Shown here: piece after piece, positions 39,742 through 45,215 of the stretch | Layout: each line of letters starts with the position of its first letter | Numbering within the stretch: the first letter of the stretch is position 1 | Assembly (NCBI GenBank): GCA_038247245.1 | Contig: JBBRVE010000016.1 | Coordinates: 1 to 45,215 of the forward strand | DNA: 45,215 nt | Source of the DNA: JAPWJZ01 sp038247245 | GTDB lineage: Bacteria; Pseudomonadota; Alphaproteobacteria; Micavibrionales; UBA2020 | Direction of reading: 5' to 3' | The notes under the pieces: model-generated | Seen by the model: only the letters and a program-made list of their open reading frames with translations | What the model was told of the DNA's origin: nothing | Database searches by the model: none | Translations under genes and position numbers: made by a program

Positions 39742-42414
39742 TTAGAGCGTCGGCGCGCCGCGCTTGTTCTTGCGCGATGCGGCAGGTGCTGCTGCGGCCT
39801 TGTTGTCGTTCGACACTTCGGCGGTGACGGTCGTTGCGACCAGTTCCGGTTCGAAGCCGAGTTCCTTGGTCGGCAGCTTGTTGATGATGATCTTCGCGGG
39901 GCCGTTTTTCTCGACGAAGTCCGCGATGTTTTCCTTGTTCGCCATCAGCCACTTGCCCAGCGGGTTCGAGATTTTCTCGCGAACCACTTTGCGCAGGGGA
40001 CGAGCACCCATATCCGGTTTGTAGCCTTCTGCCGCCAGCTGGATGCGCGCATCTGCGCCCACTTCGATGGTGACGTCTTTCAGGGCCGGGTTCAGAGCCA
40101 GTGCACCGGTCGGATCGGAAAGGCGCTTGTTGACCTTCTCGACTTCGCGGCTGACCAGTTTCGTGATGACTTCCTGTGCGAGCGGGATGAACGTGACGAA
40201 GCCACCCAGTTCCTCGATACGGTTGATCATCTCGGGGCGGAAGAATTCTTTGCGTTTCTTCGCGTAGATGCCCGACAGTTTCTCTTCTTGCTCTTCCGGG
40301 GTCGCGGTACGGCCGTTTGCGGTCGTATCGATACCGAAATCACCGCCTGCGCCGCCGTTCAGGTAAGCCATTGCTTCCTTCGCGCCGAGGTTGGTGGTCA
40401 TGACGACGATCACGTTGTTGAAGAGCACTTTCTTGCCGTGGTTGTCGGTCATGACGCCGTCGTTCAGGACGGGCAGCAGGACGTTGAACACGTCAGGGTG
40501 TGCTTTCTCGATTTCGTCGAGCAGCAGGATCGAGTAGGGGCGCTGGCGGATGCGTTCCGTCAGGGCGGGTTCGGAATCTTCGAAACCGACATAGCCGGGA
40601 GGGGCACCGATCAGGCGCGAAACGGTGTGTTTCTCCGCGTAATCGCCCATGTTCAGCTGGATCAGCGCGGTCTCGTCGCCAAACAGGTAGCGGGCGAGAG
40701 CTTTGCTGAGTTCGGTTTTACCGGTACCCGTCGGGCCCTGGAACACGAAGGCAGCCCAAGGCTGGTTCGGATCCGACAGACCCGAACGCGAGCCGATCAG
40801 GCCGTCGACGACGCGCTGGATGCCGGGCTGGCCGAGGACTTGCTCGGGCAGCTCTTTTTCCATTTTCAGGAAGCGGTCGCTGTCGTTCTGGCTCAGGAAG
40901 TCGACCGAGAGTTTCGACATCTGTGCAACGGCTGCCACGATGTCCTGACGCTCGAGAACGTCGCTGTGGCGCTGTTTCGCGTTTGCGGCAGCGTCATCCA
41001 GCGCGGTTTCGGCCTTGGAAGGCTGGGAAATCGCGGGCGCGTAGCGGTTGGTCATGTCGACGATGTATTCGAGGTCTTTCTTCGTCAGGTCGGCGGTGAT
41101 GCCGTGGTGAGCCTTGATGCCCGGCCACAGTTTTTCTGCGATGAACAGCGTCGCTTCGCGGTTGGGCTGGCCCAACACCATCTGCTGGAAGCGGCGTGCA
41201 AGCGCGGGGTCTTTTTCGATGTGCTTGCGGTATTCTTCGCCCGTCGTCGTGCCCATGACCGAGATGCCGCGGGAAACGAGGAAGGGTTTCATCATGTTGC
41301 CGGCCGAGCCTGCATCGTCGCCGTTCTTGCCGGCGCCGAGCTGGTTGTGGATCTCGTCGATCGCGATGATGATTTTCTGGCCCTTGAACCAGCCTTCACG
41401 TTCCTGCAGACCATCAATGATGGGCTTCAGGCGTTCTTCGAACTGGCCGCGGAACTTCGCGCCGGCCAGCATCTTCTGGATGTCCATCTGCAGGACGCGT
41501 GCGTTTTCCAGAGATTCCGGAACGTCCGGGCTCTTGTCGACGATCGCTTGCGAGATGGCTGCGAACATGGCGGTTTTACCAACGCCGGCATCGCCGGTGA
41601 AGGCAACGGATGCCTGTTTGCGGCGCGACAGAATGCGCAGCGTGTTTTTCGCTTCTTCATCGCGGCCGACAACGGGATCGAGCTTGCCGTTCTTGGCTTT
41701 CTCGGTCAGGTCTTCGGTGTATTCGCGCAGAGCCTGTTCCAGCGCCGCATCCGTGATTTTCGGATTTTTCGGCGGCTGGGGCTTCGCGGGGTTGCCGTTT
41801 GCGCTGCCGTTAAAGGTCGTGCTGGGGTTTTTCGGCAAAACTTTGGGCTCCTGCGTCGCGGGGTTCTGCTGAACGCTCATGCGGGCGATGAATGCCGAAC
41901 CGTCCTGATGGGGCGGGAAGGGCAAGTGTTGCGCGAGGGCGGGGGAAACCTTGAAGTTGCCGTTCGGGCCCTTGATCAGGCCGGGATCGGTCGGATCGAG
42001 ATCCGCCTTGAAGCTGGTCGGGAAGCTTGCGTCCAGGCCCATGTCTTTGATGCCGTCTTTGGACACGGCGCTCAGCACGTAAGTGCCTTCGGGCTTACCG
42101 TTTTTCAGGGCGAACTGCAGTTCATACGAAACATCGACCTGCAGCAGCTTGTTCGGGCGGCCGGTTTCGTCGGTGTTGATCTGGTATGCAGTCGTGTTCA
42201 GCAGGACTTTGCCGTCAGCTGCGATGCTGTGCTGGCCGTCGTCATCGAACGCGAAGATGCGCTCGTTCTTGCCGAAACCCGCTTCGCGCTGGTCTTGCGC
42301 AAACACTTGTACGGGTGACTTCGCACGGCCGTCTTCATAAGGGACCGCGTACTGGCGCGAGTTGCCGGCATCCAGCAGGTATTTAAAGCCTGTAAAGTTT
42401 TCGTCATTCGCCAT
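39742..42414 (-). CDS. Clp-type two-ring AAA+ ATPase with unfamiliar N-terminal domain
   Basis: A protein of 890 residues. Ring 1 has Walker A GDAGVGKT (274-281), Walker B IIIAIDEIH (348-356) and pore loop AKFRGQFEERLK. Ring 2 has GPTGTGKT (560-567), pore loop GYVG (607-610), LLLDEIEKAHP (630-640) and arginine-finger region FFRPEMINRIE. No ClpB-type middle domain lies between the rings, so the body is ClpA-like. The first 200 residues are not the usual Clp N-domain but a beta-rich, polar region, followed by a Pro/Asn linker. I see no clear IGL/F loop for ClpP docking; FGIDTT at 693-698 is at most a diverged version. So it may unfold proteins without ClpP. AGGAGG lies before the ATG. Confidence 0.92.
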   Translation of the reverse strand: MANDENFTGFKYLLDAGNSRQYAVPYEDGRAKSPVQVFAQDQREAGFGKNERIFAFDDDGQHSIAADGKVLLNTTAYQINTDETGRPNKLLQVDVSYELQFALKNGKPEGTYVLSAVSKDGIKDMGLDASFPTSFKADLDPTDPGLIKGPNGNFKVSPALAQHLPFPPHQDGSAFIARMSVQQNPATQEPKVLPKNPSTTFNGSANGNPAKPQPPKNPKITDAALEQALREYTEDLTEKAKNGKLDPVVGRDEEAKNTLRILSRRKQASVAFTGDAGVGKTAMFAAISQAIVDKSPDVPESLENARVLQMDIQKMLAGAKFRGQFEERLKPIIDGLQEREGWFKGQKIIIAIDEIHNQLGAGKNGDDAGSAGNMMKPFLVSRGISVMGTTTGEEYRKHIEKDPALARRFQQMVLGQPNREATLFIAEKLWPGIKAHHGITADLTKKDLEYIVDMTNRYAPAISQPSKAETALDDAAANAKQRHSDVLERQDIVAAVAQMSKLSVDFLSQNDSDRFLKMEKELPEQVLGQPGIQRVVDGLIGSRSGLSDPNQPWAAFVFQGPTGTGKTELSKALARYLFGDETALIQLNMGDYAEKHTVSRLIGAPPGYVGFEDSEPALTERIRQRPYSILLLDEIEKAHPDVFNVLLPVLNDGVMTDNHGKKVLFNNVIVVMTTNLGAKEAMAYLNGGAGGDFGIDTTANGRTATPEEQEEKLSGIYAKKRKEFFRPEMINRIEELGGFVTFIPLAQEVITKLVSREVEKVNKRLSDPTGALALNPALKDVTIEVGADARIQLAAEGYKPDMGARPLRKVVREKISNPLGKWLMANKENIADFVEKNGPAKIIINKLPTKELGFEPELVATTVTAEVSNDNKAAAAPAASRKNKRGAPTL

Positions 42415-42786
42415 TTTATGTGGCCTCCTGTTACGAGAGTGTGTTTTGGTGTTTTTATGGTTTTTGTTTACGTTTAGTTAACCTAATCAGTAGACAGAAA
42501 GAGCGCAAGAACAAATTACGGAATAGCCGGATAGAAAGTCATAATATTTCAGGATATCGTAGATTTTTATAACTTTCGTAATCGTTGCAGTGCAATATGG
42601 ACAATAATTTTCGTGCTTATGGAAAAGTTAACGCCTAAAACAGGTGTTTTCAACCCGAGACTCGGGGTGGTTAACGAATGTAACTGGATTATGTGAATTA
42701 AATCAACGCTGTCAGGTTCCGAGTCTCCGTCAACAATCGCCAAAACCCTTATTCCGGCAGGTATTTAGGGGGAACCAGCCTGAAGG
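42415..42786. other. long leader and promoter region of the Clp-type gene
   Basis: About 370 bases, AT-rich, with several GTTAAC sites. It holds the minus-strand promoter candidate at 42566-42595, and another farther up (TTGAAA, 17 bp, TAACTT, about 42620-42650). The implied leader of 150 bases or more is long. No gene seen. Confidence 0.45.
42566..42595 (-). promoter_or_regulatory. possible promoter of the Clp-type gene
   Basis: On the minus strand TTGCAC (42595-42590), 18 bp, then TATAAA (42571-42566). I do not see a good heat-shock (sigma-32) type promoter. Confidence 0.38.
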
Positions 42787-43365
42787 TCAGACGGCTCTGG
42801 GCGGGCTGATCGGGTTCAGGACTTTTGTATAGAAATGCCCGGCAATCAGTTTGCCTTCGATCATCGCATAGGCCGGATTCGACCCCCAGCGGCGATAGCC
42901 CATCTTTTCATACAGGGCGATGGCGGCGGTTTGCGTCTCCCGCACGTCCATCTGGAGGGTTTTGTAACCCATTTCGGTCGCCAGCTTCTCGGCCATTTCG
43001 ACCAGCTTGCGGCCGGCGCCGTGCCCGCGCGCCCAGGGGGCGACGAAGGAAGCGAGGATTTGCGCGCTGAAGGCCTGCGCCTCGTTATGGCGCGACGGCT
43101 CTACCAGCTGCGCAGCGCCACAGACCATGCCGTCGATGCGCGCCAGCAGTAAATGACGCTCCGGCACAACCAGCACGCCTTTCCAATATCTTTCCAGCAC
43201 TTCGCGGGCGGGCAGGTTGATCCAGCCGAAACCGCCGCCGGCTTCAATGGCGGCGTCCGTGGAATCGCACAGGTCGTTCAGGTCAGCCGGTGACAGCTTG
43301 TCCATGATTTCGATGGTGACGTGGGCGTGTTCGAGTGCTTTCATGCGCGTGGGCGTTGCTTGCAT
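42787..43365 (-). CDS. GNAT-family N-acetyltransferase
   Basis: A protein of 192 residues. The acetyl-CoA-binding core is visible: FVAPWARGHGAGRKLVEMAE (motif A, RGxGAG type), then YKTLQMDVRETQTAAIALYE and KMGYRRWG, the usual motif B end. The substrate is unknown; amino-sugar, polyamine or peptide N-terminus are all possible. AAGGAGGAAACT precedes the ATG at 43365. The gene lies alone between two minus-strand genes. Confidence 0.93.
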   Translation of the reverse strand: MQATPTRMKALEHAHVTIEIMDKLSPADLNDLCDSTDAAIEAGGGFGWINLPAREVLERYWKGVLVVPERHLLLARIDGMVCGAAQLVEPSRHNEAQAFSAQILASFVAPWARGHGAGRKLVEMAEKLATEMGYKTLQMDVRETQTAAIALYEKMGYRRWGSNPAYAMIEGKLIAGHFYTKVLNPISPPRAV

Positions 43366-43504
43366 AGTTTCCTCCTTAAAGGAAAGGCGATGGCAGAGCT
43401 TGGCATTATCCCGATATATCCGCTGTTATGCTGCAAACTATAGCATGGCGCGCAGCTGTTCAAAACAGCGATTACTTCACCATAACTAGCGCTTGGCAAC
43501 GAAA

Positions 43505-44305
43505 TTAGAAGGGCCCGCTGTTAAAGCCGGGACCGCGATACTGCCAGTTCGTGAACGGGCCGGTTGCACCGTCAAGGTCGCTGGAAAACGCGGGCGGCTG
43601 GAAGGTGTTCGCCTGCAAATCCGCCGCGTTCTTGGTGTCGATCGACATTTGCAGCAGTGATTCAACGCCGTCATAACCCATCATTTTCGCATAGGTCAGC
43701 GATGCGCCGTCGTTGCTGCGCGGGTCTGCGCCGCGTTCCAGCAGCGTATAGACCATGAAATAATCGCCCTTGAACGACGCCAGCAGCAGCGCCTCGTTGT
43801 TCTGCACATCGGCGCGCACGCCCAGATCCATCATGTCGATGGCGATAGACGTATTGCCGCCGCGGATCGCCGCCAGCAGCGCTGCGCCGTCATTTGCCGT
43901 GGGATCAACGCTGTTGTGCATCAGGGTTTTCACGACATCCGCATGGCCGAAATACGCGGCCTGCGCCAACGCATCGGCTGCAATGCCGGACCGGCCCGAA
44001 ACCGCGCCGTTATCAAAGATCGCCTGCACGCGCCAGCTGTCGCCGGATGCTGCTGCCGTCATCAATTCACCCTCGATGCCGCTTTGCGAGCGCATCGACA
44101 GGGTATGTTTCCACAGCTGGTCGGAGGGCGAGATATTGATGCCCGTCTGGTCATAGCTGCCCTGGTTCATGACGATCTGGGTATCCGTCACGGGATCTTT
44201 CGGAATGCTGTCCAGCGTCAGGGTGCCCGCGCCAAAGCCCAATGCTGCGGTTGCGATGATAAATGCGCGCTTGAATTTCGAGGTGGTGGGTTTACGGCCT
44301 TTCAT
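43505..44305 (-). CDS. membrane-anchored or exported ankyrin protein
   Basis: A protein of 266 residues. A basic start and hydrophobic segment (about 13-30, AFIIATAALGFGAGTL) form a signal anchor or signal peptide. Ankyrin repeats follow from about 85 to 220: ADALAQAAYFGHADVVKTLM, AALLAAIRGGNTSIAIDM, EALLLASFKGDYFMVYTL and ERGADPRSNDG. This is the only ankyrin protein here with an export signal, so its repeats should face the periplasm. The tail is Gly/Pro/aromatic (NWQYRGPGFNSGPF). The ATG at 44305 is chosen because GGAG lies eight bases upstream. Confidence 0.85.
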   Translation of the reverse strand: MKGRKPTTSKFKRAFIIATAALGFGAGTLTLDSIPKDPVTDTQIVMNQGSYDQTGINISPSDQLWKHTLSMRSQSGIEGELMTAAASGDSWRVQAIFDNGAVSGRSGIAADALAQAAYFGHADVVKTLMHNSVDPTANDGAALLAAIRGGNTSIAIDMMDLGVRADVQNNEALLLASFKGDYFMVYTLLERGADPRSNDGASLTYAKMMGYDGVESLLQMSIDTKNAADLQANTFQPPAFSSDLDGATGPFTNWQYRGPGFNSGPF

Positions 44306-44487
44306 GGCGGTCACTCCGGTAAGATATAAGACATATGTATGTGCAGGATTTCAAACCTGTGACCGTTTCTTTACGGCTGGGGGAGTCCGCTGTCAACCCC
44401 GCGGGGATTCTGCGGCAGGGTAAAAACATGCGGTGTTAAGATAATGCAGGTATTTGATTTCCTTAAATCTTTACAGGGCGCGTTTTA

Positions 44488-44516
44488 TTGACATAAATCT
44501 GGCGTTCGGCTAGGAT
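44488..44516 (+). promoter_or_regulatory. promoter giving a leaderless ankyrin transcript
   Basis: A perfect TTGACA (44488-44493), 17 bp, then TAGGAT (44511-44516). The -10 ends only seven bases before the ATG at 44524, so transcription should begin at the start codon. Confidence 0.6.
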
Positions 44517-44523
44517 GCGGGGC

Positions 44524-45215
44524 ATGGGAATAGAAGTTTTGAATGTCAGCCCGAATGACGTCCCGCGCGTTCCTCCGGAACCCGCGCGCGTGATGTCGCG
44601 CGAAGAACAGGCCATCCTCGACAAACTGCTGATCGAGGCGGTCACCAACCGCGACCTTGCCCATATCCAGTCCTATGTCGAAAAAGGCGCGAATGTGAAT
44701 GTCGGCGCGGGCGAAGTGGGACGCTACATCAACCGCAACGGATCGCAGGACTATTATTCCAGTACCGCATCGCTGATCCATTTGATGTATGCCAAGGGCC
44801 TGAAAACCGACATCGCCGATTTCCTGATCGGCGAAGGCGCCGATATCGACAGCCGCGATGCGCGCGGCAACACGATGCTGATGCTGGCCGCAAAAAACGG
44901 CGACCTGACCGCCGCGAAATATTTCGTGTCCAAGGGCGCGGATGTTTTCGCGAAAAATCATAACGGCGAGATTGTGCTGGATGTGGCGCGCAACCTGAAC
45001 GCCAACCAGCACCAGAACCGCCAGCAGTTCATCGACGTGCTGGTGGGCGCGTTGCCCGACATGCTGCGCCACGACATGGCGCAGGGCAATGCCGTCACGC
45101 CGCAGGTGATCGCGGCCGCCAACGAAAACAAACCCGAAAAAGCACGCGTCGCGCCGCGCACCGCCAGCTTCGGCAAGGCCGGCATCACGCCGAAGCCGCC
45201 CACCAACAAACTGAA
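44524..45215 (+). CDS. ankyrin-repeat protein with ASF-type tail, 3' truncated by window edge
   Basis: An open frame of 230 codons running off the window, with no stop reached. After a Pro/Val-rich start, ankyrin-type repeats include NRDLAHIQSYVEKGANVN, ADFLIGEGADIDSRDARGN and TMLMLAAKNGDLTAAKYF. Near the visible end comes PRTASFGKAGITPKPPTNK, the aromatic-basic tail seen in other proteins here, so little of the gene is probably missing. It has no ribosome-binding site and a promoter abutting the ATG, so it is probably translated from a leaderless mRNA. Confidence 0.88.
   Translation, partial: MGIEVLNVSPNDVPRVPPEPARVMSREEQAILDKLLIEAVTNRDLAHIQSYVEKGANVNVGAGEVGRYINRNGSQDYYSSTASLIHLMYAKGLKTDIADFLIGEGADIDSRDARGNTMLMLAAKNGDLTAAKYFVSKGADVFAKNHNGEIVLDVARNLNANQHQNRQQFIDVLVGALPDMLRHDMAQGNAVTPQVIAAANENKPEKARVAPRTASFGKAGITPKPPTNKL

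Noticed and set aside
39450..39827. A plus-strand frame reading the 45-bp repeats as KRRGPVRGRPVLPAS units
   Set aside because: The repeat length is a multiple of three, so any frame gives a peptide repeat. The hairpins and T-run fit a terminator array, and the frame runs into the Clp-type gene on the other strand.
40288..42318. A 676-codon open frame on the plus strand opposite the Clp-type gene
   Set aside because: It is a shadow of codon bias. The minus strand encodes textbook AAA+ motifs throughout, and the plus-strand product has no recognisable domain and no ribosome-binding site.
1..45215. tRNA or rRNA genes
   Set aside because: No cloverleaf with a conserved T-loop (GTTCGAATC-type) or ribosomal core sequence was recognised on either strand by reading; a covariance-model search would settle this.

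Overview
The window looks like accessory-rich chromosome of a GC-rich Gram-negative bacterium. The base composition, LemA, an M48 protease, a lipoprotein, a LexA-type S24 repressor and the general style of the genes fit an alphaproteobacterium. A Micavibrionales-like or other poorly cultivated lineage is my guess, not something the sequence proves. I see no rRNA, tRNA, CRISPR array, transposase or integrase.

Layout. 1-6.5 kb: end of an Ala/Gly-rich membrane protein, two tandem HExGH membrane proteins (M50-like), a secreted HExRH metallopeptidase with a 21-bp minisatellite, an M48 (HtpX-like) protease and lemA. 6-18.8 kb: ankyrin-repeat genes, a four-gene operon with ATGA overlaps, an FHA membrane protein coupled to a secreted trypsin-like protease, and a HAD gene broken by an amber codon. 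19-24.5 kb: two tandem secreted HExRH metallopeptidases, three small membrane proteins and a large ankyrin-like protein. 24.6-27.4 kb: small genes and a phage-like module of a LexA/CI-type repressor facing two replication-type genes across an operator region. 27.4-34.5 kb: membrane proteins with charged tails, a double-domain OsmC protein, another ankyrin protein and two DUF3592-like proteins. 34.5-45.2 kb: hinT, a membrane-tethered exported protein, a lipoprotein metallopeptidase, a PAS-PAS hybrid histidine kinase, a two-ring Clp-type AAA+ ATPase with an unfamiliar N-terminal domain, a GNAT acetyltransferase and two divergent ankyrin genes.

Themes. (1) About ten ankyrin-repeat proteins in 45 kb. 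(2) At least seven metallopeptidase-like proteins, four of them from one secreted HExxH family, plus a trypsin-like protease and a Clp-type unfoldase. (3) A short C-terminal tail, consensus P-x-x-A-[RST]-F-x-[RK], on at least six otherwise unrelated proteins, all four members of one operon among them, with a weaker form on a seventh. That tail is the best candidate for an undescribed system: it could be a sorting, docking or degradation tag read by a shared partner. The link to the Clp-type ATPase or to secretion is inference only.

Many genes have recognisable sigma-70-like promoters (TTGACA-like, 16-18 bp, TATAAT-like), and these often decide the start codon. TTG and GTG starts are common, and two genes appear to be leaderless.
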